The translations under genes were made by a program, and so were the position numbers. The notes beneath the pieces were generated by a model. It searched no databases. It was not told where the DNA came from and was given only the letters and a program-made list of their open reading frames with translations. Source: Clostridium simiarum (GTDB lineage: Bacteria; Bacillota; Clostridia; Clostridiales; Clostridiaceae). From it: a DNA stretch of 64,000 nucleotides. Below are positions 1 through 8,168 of the stretch, in pieces. The stretch covers positions 744,001 to 808,000 of the forward strand of contig NZ_JAHLQL010000001.1 in assembly GCF_018919175.1 (NCBI RefSeq), read 5' to 3'. Positions within the stretch are counted from its first letter, which is position 1; each line of letters opens with the position of its first letter.

Positions 1-883
1 CTATACCCATTATTTTTATTGCATTTTCTAAGTAAGGCTCATTTTCTTCTATTACATATAACTTATCTACCTCTTCAGCAAACTCTTTTATCAGTTTATC
101 AGGAAGAGGATAACTCATACCAATCTTAAGATAAGAAGCATTATCACCAAAAACTTCTTTTGCATATTGATAACTTATTCCACTAGTAACTATACCTACA
201 GAGGTATCCTTTAGCTCTATCCTATTCAAATAAGTTTTATTAGAAAACTCTTTTAATTTTTCTAACCTTTCTTCTACTTCATAGTGCTTTTTTCTAGCAT
301 TTGCTGGTATCATAATATACTTAGATACATTTTTCTCATAGGGTTTTATATCTACCTCTACTTTTTCCCCTAACTCCACAATGCCTTTGGAATGAGACAC
401 TCTAGTAGTACTTCTAAATAATACCAAAGTATCAAATTCCTCACTAATCTTAAAAGCTTCTTTCATAAAATCCTTACATTCTTGAGAGTCAGAAGGCTCT
501 ATTAATGCTACCTTTGCATGAGGAGCATATAACCTATTGTCTTGCTCATTTTGAGAAGAATGCATCCCCGGGTCGTCTGCTGTAACCACTACAAAGCCTC
601 CATTAACCCCTTCATAAGCCATAGTAAAAAGAGGGTCTGCTGCCACATTTAACCCTACGTGCTTCATAGTACTTAAACTTCTAGCTCCTCCTATGGATGC
701 TCCAGACGCAACTTCAAACCCCACCTTTTCATTGGGTGCCCATTCAGCATAAACTCCTTCATAAGTAACAAAGTTTTCTAATATTTCTGTACTTGGAGTT
801 CCAGGATAAGCAGAAGCAACTTTACATCCTGCCTCATAAGCTCCTCTTGCCATGGCTTCATTTCCAGACATTATAACTTTCAT
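1..883 (-). CDS. iorA: Indolepyruvate ferredoxin oxidoreductase alpha subunit (partial, 3' end off window)
   Basis: About 294 N-terminal codons are present and the gene continues past base 1. The product is the thiamine-diphosphate-dependent large subunit that oxidatively decarboxylates aryl pyruvates to aryl-acetyl-CoA while reducing ferredoxin. Family marks visible are the N-terminal GNEAMARG stretch, AYPGTPSTEI, the MKHVGLNVAADP segment and TADDPGMHSSQNEQD. The ATG at 883 follows a GGGGGAG ribosome site, and the gene sits 18 bases after ptb, so the two are probably cotranscribed. The C-terminal ferredoxin domain and any iorB lie outside the window. A related 2-oxoacid oxidoreductase acting on another keto acid is possible, but the motifs fit IorA best. 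Confidence 0.9.
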   Translation of the reverse strand, partial: MKVIMSGNEAMARGAYEAGCKVASAYPGTPSTEILENFVTYEGVYAEWAPNEKVGFEVASGASIGGARSLSTMKHVGLNVAADPLFTMAYEGVNGGFVVVTADDPGMHSSQNEQDNRLYAPHAKVALIEPSDSQECKDFMKEAFKISEEFDTLVLFRSTTRVSHSKGIVELGEKVEVDIKPYEKNVSKYIMIPANARKKHYEVEERLEKLKEFSNKTYLNRIELKDTSVGIVTSGISYQYAKEVFGDNASYLKIGMSYPLPDKLIKEFAEEVDKLYVIEENEPYLENAIKIMGI

Positions 884-901
884 AAAGATCTCCCCCTAAA
901 A

Positions 902-1798
902 TTAATCTATTAGTGATCCTAATGCTATAGAATATAATTTTGATTTTGCAGAATCTGCTCTTGATACTAATACTATAGGACATTTTGCTCCTACAATGAT
1001 CCCTGCACTTTCAGCTCCAGCAAAATAAGTAAGTGACTTACCAAGGAAATTTCCTGACTCTATGTTTGGTACAAGCAATATATCTACATCACCTGCTACT
1101 TCACTTTTAATCCCTTTATGCTCAGCTGCCTCCATTGATATAGCATTATCTAAAGCCAAAGGACCATCTACTATACATCCCTTTATCTGTCCCCTTTTAT
1201 TCATCTGAGCTAACATAGATGCATCTACTGTAGCTTGCATAGATGTATTTACTACCTCTACCGCACATATAGGTGCTACCTTAGGATTTCTAATATTAAG
1301 ACTAGTTGCTACTTTTACTGCATTATTTAATATTCCAACTTTTTCATTTATATCAGGATAAGGTATCATACCTCCATCTGTTAAAAATATTAACTTATGG
1401 TAATTGGGAACTTCATATAACATTACATGAGATAGTAAACCTTTTCCCCTAAGTCCTGCATCTTTATTTAATACTTCCTTTAATAAATCCGATGTACTAA
1501 GCATACCCTTCATTATAAAATGGGCTCTTCCAGTTGCTACTTCCTCAACTGCTCTTTTTGCAGCCTCCTTGTTATCCTTTTCATTAATTATATGAATATT
1601 TTCTATAGATATATTATTTTCTGTAGAAATACTCTCTATCTTTTCTTTATCGCCTACTAATATGGCATTTATAATTCCCAGTTTAACTGCTTCAGATACT
1701 GCCGCTAACACTTCTTTATCCTGAGCAACAGCCACAGAAAGAGTTTTAACCTTTCTATCTTTAGTAATATGAACTAATTCATTTAAAGTTCTTATCAT
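902..1798 (-). CDS. ptb: Phosphate butyryltransferase (phosphotransbutyrylase)
   Basis: A 298-residue protein of the phosphate acetyl/butyryltransferase family. It swaps CoA for phosphate on butyryl-CoA or branched/aryl acyl-CoA, giving the acyl phosphate that a kinase turns into ATP. The whole-length match includes the DGGMIPYP and DGPLALDNAIS segments and a C-terminal GAKCPIVLVSRADS motif typical of Ptb rather than Pta. The ATG at 1798 follows AGGGGAGTAGTAT. It precedes iorA by 18 bases, with no butyrate kinase gene in view. That pairing suggests a role in energy recovery from amino-acid-derived acyl-CoAs, which is inference; the enzyme class itself is clear. Confidence 0.92.
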   Translation of the reverse strand: MIRTLNELVHITKDRKVKTLSVAVAQDKEVLAAVSEAVKLGIINAILVGDKEKIESISTENNISIENIHIINEKDNKEAAKRAVEEVATGRAHFIMKGMLSTSDLLKEVLNKDAGLRGKGLLSHVMLYEVPNYHKLIFLTDGGMIPYPDINEKVGILNNAVKVATSLNIRNPKVAPICAVEVVNTSMQATVDASMLAQMNKRGQIKGCIVDGPLALDNAISMEAAEHKGIKSEVAGDVDILLVPNIESGNFLGKSLTYFAGAESAGIIVGAKCPIVLVSRADSAKSKLYSIALGSLID

Positions 1799-1832
1799 AT
1801 ACTACTCCCCTCATCATTAATTTATTAAGTGA

Positions 1833-1892
1833 TTCTAAGATTAAAATGAAGTTTATTTAAAAGAAATACCTTCCTCCATCTTAATCTTAGAA
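1833..1892 (-). repeat. Inverted repeat (12-bp arms) in the ptb leader
   Basis: Arms 1833-1844 and 1881-1892 are perfect reverse complements separated by 36 bases. In the ptb transcript this would form a stem-loop whose 3' arm ends about 35 bases before the start codon. There is no U-run after it, so it is not a simple terminator. The loop carries a GGAGG-like sequence. Confidence 0.5.
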
Positions 1893-2103
1893 GAACTTGT
1901 CCAAAGTGCCGCGTGTCTCGCATACCATTTATAAGAAATTAGAGAACCAAAATCTATGATTTTAGTTGCATGTTACTTTTACAAAGCACACAAAATATTA
2001 TAGTCCATAGACATGATATAAATACTTATTAATACTAAGATTTGATTAATATTTTTATTAATGCAAATCTACAGTATCAAATTTTGTAATTTTCTCTCCT
2101 TTT

Positions 2104-2132
2104 AGTATATTATAAGTAGTCTAATTGTTCAA
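2104..2132 (-). promoter_or_regulatory. Candidate sigma-A promoter for ptb-ior
   Basis: On the minus strand, TTGAAC (2132-2127) and TATACT (2109-2104) are separated by exactly 17 bases. Transcription would start near 2097 and run through a leader of about 300 bases into ptb. Read by eye. Confidence 0.5.
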
Positions 2133-2170
2133 TTTATTCTGCTAAAGCAATTTGAATATTCACTAATTGA

Positions 2171-2202
2171 AAAAAAGAGACATATATTTTTATATGTCTC
2201 TT
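2171..2202 (-). terminator. Rho-independent terminator after cdsA
   Basis: A perfect 12-bp stem (2175-2186 with 2191-2202) with a 4-base loop is followed on the minus strand by six T. It lies about 40 bases after the cdsA stop and ends the rpsB-to-cdsA cluster. Confidence 0.85.
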
Positions 2203-2242
2203 CATAAAAACAAGCTATTTCTTTATAAATTATCAACTAAAA

Positions 2243-3028
2243 TTATAACAAAAAATGAAAATAATAAAATACTACCACCGATGAAAATACTACACTGTCA
2301 AATCTATCTAATATTCCACCATGTCCTGGTATCAAATTACTATAATCTTTTATGCCTACATATCTTTTAATGGAAGATGCAGCTAAATCTCCAAACTGAC
2401 CAAATATTCCACACAGTAATCCTAGTATTATATAGTGATGAATAGCAATAGGAACATTTTTACTTATAAAAAATCCGTATACTCCACAAGCAATCATGCT
2501 TCCTACAAGTCCACCTATAGATCCTTCAATGGTTTTCTTAGGACTTACTTTTGGACATAATTTTCTTTTTCCAAAGAATCTTCCTGCATAATAAGCTGTT
2601 GTATCACAAGTCCAAGAAGATAAAAATATTATCCACACTAAATATTTACCATAAGGCATTTCATTTACCAGAGAAATAAAGCTAAAAAATACACCAGAAT
2701 AAATAAATCCTAATATAGTTACTGATATGTCTATAAAATTGTATTCTGTATTTATTACAGGTATTATTAGAAGAATAAATGTTAAAGCTATAACAATAAG
2801 TAATGATATGCTCATATTTGAATTAAAAATGTAATATGTCAAACAAGCTAAATAACCAATTAATGGTATAGGTTTTAAATTAATTTCTTTAGCAGCCTTA
2901 TATATTTCGTACATACCCATTAAAGATAAAGCTAAAGAAATAAATTTTAGATAAATACCCCCTATAAATAAGAATATAACAAGGGGAGATAATATTAACG
3001 CCCCTAAGTATCTACTGTTGGGTTTCAA
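2243..3028 (-). CDS. cdsA: Phosphatidate cytidylyltransferase
   Basis: A 261-residue integral membrane enzyme that makes CDP-diacylglycerol from phosphatidic acid and CTP, the branch point to phosphatidylglycerol and related lipids. Several hydrophobic helices fill the first 200 residues. The C-terminal signature around residues 219-244 (S-x-x-K-R ... K-D ... PGHGGILDRFD) is intact, including the metal-binding Asp residues. The start is TTG at 3028 after AGGTGA. It follows uppS by 17 bases, the usual bacterial order frr-uppS-cdsA. The next gene in Bacillus, dxr, is absent here because the transcript is terminated just downstream. Confidence 0.95.
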   Translation of the reverse strand: MKPNSRYLGALILSPLVIFLFIGGIYLKFISLALSLMGMYEIYKAAKEINLKPIPLIGYLACLTYYIFNSNMSISLLIVIALTFILLIIPVINTEYNFIDISVTILGFIYSGVFFSFISLVNEMPYGKYLVWIIFLSSWTCDTTAYYAGRFFGKRKLCPKVSPKKTIEGSIGGLVGSMIACGVYGFFISKNVPIAIHHYIILGLLCGIFGQFGDLAASSIKRYVGIKDYSNLIPGHGGILDRFDSVVFSSVVVFYYFHFLL

Positions 3029-3045
3029 ATAATCACCTACATTCT

Positions 3046-3807
3046 CTATTTTATACCACCAAATCTTCTATCTCTTTTTTGATAATCAATTATGGCTTTA
3101 TGAAGATGATAGACATTAAAATCTGGCCAATATATATCTGAATACCAAAACTCTGAATAAGCACATTGCCACAATAAAAAGTTACTTATCCTCTGTTCTC
3201 CACTTGGCCTAATTATTAGATCTGGGTCAGGCATTCCTTTTGTATAAAGATAACTCTCAAAAAGTTTTTCATCAATGGTATTTGTTGAGGTTTTATTGCT
3301 TTTAATATCCTTAATTAACTTATTAATGGCATCCATTATCTCATCTCTTCCCCCATAATTTAGAGCAAGATTCATAACTACTCCCTGATTATTCTTAGTT
3401 CTTTCATAAGCACTTTTCAGCTCCTCTTGACAAGGTACTGGTAGTTTTTTTATATCTCCAATATGATTTATAACTACACCATTTTCATGAAGTTCATTAA
3501 ATTCATTTTTTAAATATTGAATTAAAAGTTTCATTAAAGTATCTATTTCTTCTTTAGGCCTCTTCCAATTTTCTGTAGAAAAAGCATATAATGTTAAATA
3601 CTTCACACCTATCCTATTACATTCTTTTACAATACTTCTTATAGCTTCTACCCCAGCTTTGTGTCCCATTGTTCTAGGCAAGTTCTTCTTTTTTGCCCAT
3701 CTACCATTACCATCCATTATTATCGCAATATGTTTTGGAATATTATTCATATCTAATTCTATATGTTCTTCATTGTTTACTAGTTTCTTCTTAAATATAT
3801 TAAACAA
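3046..3807 (-). CDS. uppS: Isoprenyl transferase (undecaprenyl diphosphate synthase)
   Basis: Adds isopentenyl units in cis to farnesyl diphosphate to give undecaprenyl diphosphate, the lipid carrier for peptidoglycan and wall polymers. The signature MDGNGRWA is present with the catalytic Asp near residue 32, as is the C-terminal RPSGEQRISNFLLWQ motif. The open frame extends to 3822, but those first codons contain the GGAGG ribosome site. The TTG at 3807, eight bases after it, gives a conventional MFNIFKKK start and 253 residues. It lies 17 bases before cdsA; a terminator separates it from frr. Confidence 0.94.
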   Translation of the reverse strand: MFNIFKKKLVNNEEHIELDMNNIPKHIAIIMDGNGRWAKKKNLPRTMGHKAGVEAIRSIVKECNRIGVKYLTLYAFSTENWKRPKEEIDTLMKLLIQYLKNEFNELHENGVVINHIGDIKKLPVPCQEELKSAYERTKNNQGVVMNLALNYGGRDEIMDAINKLIKDIKSNKTSTNTIDEKLFESYLYTKGMPDPDLIIRPSGEQRISNFLLWQCAYSEFWYSDIYWPDFNVYHLHKAIIDYQKRDRRFGGIK

Positions 3808-3843
3808 CTGCAATGCCTCCAATACTAAAATAAATTAGTAAAT

Positions 3844-3865
3844 AAAACCTGCAAAAGCAGGTTTT
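3844..3865 (-). terminator. Terminator between frr and uppS
   Basis: A 9-bp perfect stem (AAAACCTGC with GCAGGTTTT) and a 4-base loop, followed by TTTTATTT on the minus strand. It lies between the frr stop and the uppS start and may only partly block read-through. Confidence 0.7.
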
Positions 3866-3897
3866 ATATCTTAAAAATAATTTAAAGGCATAGCTAA

Positions 3898-4455
3898 CTA
3901 TATTGACATTATCTCTGTTTCTTTGTCATTTATCATTATATCTACTTGTTTTATATAGTTATCAGTTACCTTTTGTATATCCTCTTCACCTTTTTTAACT
4001 TCATCTTCTGAAACGTTACCGTCTTTTTTCAAATTCTTTATTTTATCGTTAGCTTCTCTTCTTATAGACCTTATAGCTACCTTAGCATCTTCCCCTGTTT
4101 TCTTTACATTTTTAACTAAGTTTTTTCTTGTTTCTTCAGTTAATTCAGGTACCATAAGTCTTATAACAGCTCCATCATTTGAAGGATTTATACCTAAATC
4201 TGATTTTAAAATTGCCTTTTCAATATCTTTTAACGTACTCTTTTCCCATGGCTGAATAAGCAACAATCTTGGTTCTGGAGCAGATATGTTAGCTACTTGA
4301 TTTATAGCCGTCATACTTCCATAATACTCTACCTCAATTCTATCAAGCATTGTGGGATTAGCTCTTCCTGCCTTCATTGTAGCTAAATCATTTTTTAACA
4401 CTGACATAGTCTTTTTCATTTTTTCTTCAGCTTTACTTGTAATATCCTTTATCAT
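3898..4455 (-). CDS. frr: Ribosome recycling factor
   Basis: A 185-residue protein, the standard length, that splits post-termination ribosomes together with EF-G. The N-terminal helix, the GRANPTMLDRIEVEYYG segment that begins the small beta domain, and the C-terminal three-helix-bundle sequence are all present. The ATG at 4455 follows AGGAGGGTTATT. It lies 15 bases after pyrH, the near-universal pyrH-frr pairing. Confidence 0.97.
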   Translation of the reverse strand: MIKDITSKAEEKMKKTMSVLKNDLATMKAGRANPTMLDRIEVEYYGSMTAINQVANISAPEPRLLLIQPWEKSTLKDIEKAILKSDLGINPSNDGAVIRLMVPELTEETRKNLVKNVKKTGEDAKVAIRSIRREANDKIKNLKKDGNVSEDEVKKGEEDIQKVTDNYIKQVDIMINDKETEIMSI

Positions 4456-4470
4456 AATAACCCTCCTATA

Positions 4471-5214
<744 letters not shown>

Positions 5215-5232
5215 TTAGAATAGATATTTCTA

Positions 5233-5264
5233 AAAAAAGAGAACACTGCAGTGTTCTCTTTTTT
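5233..5264 (-). terminator. Terminator overlapping the tsf stop codon
   Basis: A perfect 16-bp palindrome (5233-5248 with 5249-5264) whose outer A/T arms serve as the U-run on either strand. The arm includes part of the tsf stop codon at 5263-5265. Confidence 0.8.
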
Positions 5265-6186
5265 ATTTTCCCTGCTGCATTTGCTTTTGAACTTCTTCAG
5301 CAAAGTTTTCTTCTTTTTTCTCTATTCCTTCACCTTTTTCAAATCTTGCATATCTATTGATCTTTATTTCTGATCCTACTTCTTTAGATTTTGCTTGGAG
5401 ATACTTTGTTATAGTGTAATCAGGATCTCTTACCCAAACTTGCTCAACTAAGCAAACTTCTTTGTAGTATTTTTGTATTCTTCCATCAACCATCTTATCA
5501 ACTATCTTTTCAGGTTTTCCTTCATTTAAAGCTTGAACCCTATAGATTTCTCTTTCTTTTTCTATTGCATCTTGGTCTACAGAAGTTTTATCTAGGAATA
5601 GTGGATTTGCAGCTGCTACTTGCATTGCAACATCTTTAGCAACTTCTTCTAATATCTCACTATGTTTTTCACATCCTAATTCAACTAAAACTCCAATTCT
5701 TCCTGATCCATGAACATAGCTAGAAATTGCTCCATTTTCAATGTTAAATTTAACAAATCTTCTAACATTCATGTTTTCTCCAAGTTTAGCTATTAATTCT
5801 GTTAAAACTTCTTTTACAGATTTAGTTTCATCAGCTATGTATTTCTCTTCTATGAAAGCATCAACATCAGCTGCGTTAGATACTGAAGCCATCTTTGCTA
5901 AATTTTTAGCAAGCGCCATAAATTCTTCATTAACAGCAACAAAGTCTGTTTCACAGTTTAATTCAATCATTCCAGCGTTTTTCTTATCATCTGAAACGAA
6001 TGTCTCAACTATTCCTTCAGCTGCAACTCTTCCAGCCTTCTTAGCAGCTGCTGCTAAGCCTTTTTCTCTTAATATTTCAACAGCCTTTTCCATATCTCCG
6101 TTAGATTCAGTTAAAGCCTTTTTGCAATCCATCATTCCAGCGCCAGTTCTGTCTCTTAATTCTTTTACAGATTGTGCAGTAATCAT
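5263..6186 (-). CDS. tsf: Elongation factor Ts
   Basis: A 307-residue nucleotide exchange factor that regenerates EF-Tu-GTP. The signature [15 protein letters not shown] is near residues 11-25, followed by a UBA-like N-terminal domain and the two dimerisation-type core repeats. The ATG at 6186 has AAGGAGGAATTAAA upstream. It follows rpsB by 75 bases with no terminator, giving the conserved rpsB-tsf pair. The stop codon sits inside a terminator stem. Nothing about the protein is unusual. Confidence 0.97.
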   Translation of the reverse strand: MITAQSVKELRDRTGAGMMDCKKALTESNGDMEKAVEILREKGLAAAAKKAGRVAAEGIVETFVSDDKKNAGMIELNCETDFVAVNEEFMALAKNLAKMASVSNAADVDAFIEEKYIADETKSVKEVLTELIAKLGENMNVRRFVKFNIENGAISSYVHGSGRIGVLVELGCEKHSEILEEVAKDVAMQVAAANPLFLDKTSVDQDAIEKEREIYRVQALNEGKPEKIVDKMVDGRIQKYYKEVCLVEQVWVRDPDYTITKYLQAKSKEVGSEIKINRYARFEKGEGIEKKEENFAEEVQKQMQQGK

Positions 6187-6261
6187 TTTAATTCCTCCTT
6201 ATTGGTTAGTTTAAAAGGTAAATGAAACATATGCCTCACCTACCTCTTATATTAATTATAG

Positions 6262-6963
6262 TTATTCTGCTAACTGTTCCCCTTGTCTTCCTTCGATAAT
6301 GGCATCTGCCATTTTAGCTGTTATTAATTTAACTGCTCTTATGGCATCATCATTTCCTGGTATTACATAGTCAACTTCATCTGGATCACAGTTTGTATCA
6401 ACTATTCCTACTACAGGTATTCCTAATATCTTAGCTTCTGATACAGCATTCTTTTCTTTTCTTGGGTCAACAACAAATAATGCTCCTACATTGCTAACAT
6501 CCATGTCTTGAATTCCGCCTAAGTTAGCTTCTAATTTTTCCATTTCGTTTTTAAGATTAGTAACTTCTTTCTTTGGAAGAACATCGAATGTTCCATCTTC
6601 TTCCATTTGTCTTAAATCATTTAATCTCTTTATTCTAGTTTTTATAGTTTTGAAGTTTGTTAACATTCCACCTAACCATCTATTGTTAACAAAGTGCATT
6701 CCTGATCTTACAGCTTCCTCTTGGATAGCTTCTTGAGCTTGTTTCTTAGTTCCAACAAAAAGAACATCTTTTCCTTCTATTGATAACTCTCTAACGAAAT
6801 CATAAGCATCATCTATCTTCTTAACTGTTTTTTGAAGATCTATTATATATATTCCGTTTCTTTCTGTGAATATATATGGAGCCATCTTAGGGTTCCATCT
6901 TCTAGTTTGATGTCCAAAATGAACACCTGCTTCTAATAATTGTTTCATTGAAATTACTGCCAT
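6262..6963 (-). CDS. rpsB: 30S ribosomal protein S2
   Basis: A 233-residue small-subunit protein needed for S1-type mRNA binding and late 30S assembly. It begins [20 protein letters not shown] and carries the family signature [16 protein letters not shown]. The open frame extends 13 codons upstream, but the ATG at 6963 directly follows AAGGAGGTAAAAACA. The ribosome site is duplicated: the same 12 bases occur at 6965-6976 and 6980-6991. It is first in the rpsB-tsf-pyrH-frr cluster with a clear promoter about 105 bases upstream. Confidence 0.97.
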   Translation of the reverse strand: MAVISMKQLLEAGVHFGHQTRRWNPKMAPYIFTERNGIYIIDLQKTVKKIDDAYDFVRELSIEGKDVLFVGTKKQAQEAIQEEAVRSGMHFVNNRWLGGMLTNFKTIKTRIKRLNDLRQMEEDGTFDVLPKKEVTNLKNEMEKLEANLGGIQDMDVSNVGALFVVDPRKEKNAVSEAKILGIPVVGIVDTNCDPDEVDYVIPGNDDAIRAVKLITAKMADAIIEGRQGEQLAE

Positions 6964-7067
6964 TGTTTTTACCTCCTTGGTTTTTACCTCCATTATCTTC
7001 ATATCTATAAAATACCTCTAGGGCACCCTTTTATAAATTGGATAATGTGTGTATTTTCTCCTTTGAT

Positions 7068-7096
7068 AGTATATCATAAGGTTAGTATAGTATCAA
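7068..7096 (-). promoter_or_regulatory. Sigma-A promoter for rpsB-tsf
   Basis: On the minus strand, TTGATA (7096-7091), a 17-base spacer and TATACT (7073-7068). It leaves a leader of about 100 bases before rpsB, long enough for S2 feedback control, though I recognise no specific element. Confidence 0.65.
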
Positions 7097-7141
7097 TATT
7101 TATTTTAAATTTTAATTTATTTTTCCTTCTTATCCATAAAA

Positions 7142-7169
7142 AAAGTAAAAGGTTTTATCCCTTTACTTT
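7142..7169 (-). terminator. Terminator overlapping the codY stop
   Basis: The arms 7142-7152 and 7159-7169 pair with one bulge and are followed by TTTTTTT on the minus strand. The 5' arm contains the codY stop codon (7163-7165). Confidence 0.7.
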
Positions 7170-7939
7170 ATTTTTTTTAATTCATCTAGTAACTTATCAT
7201 TTAATATCTTGATATGAGTACCCTTCATTCCTAAAGATCTGGATTCAATTACTCCAGCACTTTCAAACTTTCTAAGAGCATTTACAATAACGGATCTTGT
7301 AATTCCCACCTTATCTGCTATTTTAGAAGCAACTAAAAGACCTTCTGGTCCATCTAATTCATTAAATATGTGTTCCACTGCTTCTAATTCAGAATAGGAT
7401 AATGTTCCTATAGCTAATTGAACTACTGCTTTTTTACGAGCTTCTTCTTCTATTTCATCTTGCTTAGCTCTTAACATTTCAAGGCCTACAATTGTAGCAC
7501 TATATTCTGCTAAAACTAAATCATCATCTGTAAAAGAATCTCCAAACCTAGCTAAAAGTAAAGTTCCTATTCTATCCCTATTTCCTATAATAGGAACTAT
7601 AGTTGAGTTCTTTCCTATTAGATTACATTCACAACTATCTTCAAAAACACAATTTCCTTTATTAGCAACATTAGATAATGTATCGTGTATATTTAAAAGA
7701 CTGTTGTTATACTCCTCCGGAAATCTTCCTTCATTTAATATTTTGCTTTTAACTCTATCGCACTCAAATCCTTTTGAAAAATTATGACCTAAAATTTTTC
7801 CTTTTCTGCTAACTATATATACGTTACACTCAAGTACTTCACTTAAAAGCTTACAGATATCATCAAATATAACTGGTTCCGCTCCAGATTTTTGCAGTAT
7901 TTTGTTTAGCATTCTGGTCTTATTTAATAACGTGGACAT
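7163..7939 (-). CDS. codY: GTP- and branched-chain-amino-acid-sensing transcriptional repressor CodY
   Basis: A 258-residue global regulator that represses nutrient-scavenging and often toxin or sporulation genes when GTP and isoleucine/leucine/valine are plentiful. The N-terminal GAF ligand domain covers roughly residues 1-155. The C-terminal winged helix carries [22 protein letters not shown] around residues 204-225. The length equals the Bacillus protein. The ATG at 7939 has GGAGG upstream. It follows topA by about 230 bases; an AT-rich hairpin at 8005-8031 lies in its leader. The clostridial order topA-codY-rpsB is kept. Confidence 0.97.
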   Translation of the reverse strand: MSTLLNKTRMLNKILQKSGAEPVIFDDICKLLSEVLECNVYIVSRKGKILGHNFSKGFECDRVKSKILNEGRFPEEYNNSLLNIHDTLSNVANKGNCVFEDSCECNLIGKNSTIVPIIGNRDRIGTLLLARFGDSFTDDDLVLAEYSATIVGLEMLRAKQDEIEEEARKKAVVQLAIGTLSYSELEAVEHIFNELDGPEGLLVASKIADKVGITRSVIVNALRKFESAGVIESRSLGMKGTHIKILNDKLLDELKKIK

Positions 7940-8168
7940 TTTATTTCCTCCTTGTAATAAGTAGTATATAAATAATAGTATTCCTCTATAATTTATACAG
8001 CTGTAAATTGTTTTAATATTTTAAACAATTTAAATATTTAGAATTGTCATAGCTTTACCTAAATTATAATATCACACTAGTCAATGATTTTCAACTGTAA
8101 TTTTATTAATTCGACATATTACTACCTATGTTTAAATAAAATTCATATTTAATCAAAAATATCATCAA

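Larger units (their letters stand above)
1799..2168 (-). other. Long non-coding leader region upstream of ptb
   Basis: This gap holds no convincing protein gene. Read on the minus strand it begins with a good promoter (2104-2132), then about 300 bases of leader before ptb. Within it are a relatively GC-rich patch around 1908-1922 and a perfect 12-bp inverted repeat at 1833-1892. I do not recognise a known riboswitch or T-box. Its length suggests a regulatory 5' untranslated region, but that is inference. Confidence 0.4.

Noticed and set aside
1900..1960. Possible sigma-54 promoter or tRNA-like fold in the GC-rich patch before ptb
   Set aside because: No TGGCAC-N5-TTGCA pattern and no cloverleaf could be drawn.
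2167..2370. Short open frame on the plus strand over the end of cdsA
   Set aside because: It is antisense to cdsA and begins in the terminator hairpin; no ribosome site or family resemblance.
7980..8060. CodY-box in the codY leader
   Set aside because: The AT-rich repeats there do not match the known 15-base CodY motif closely enough.
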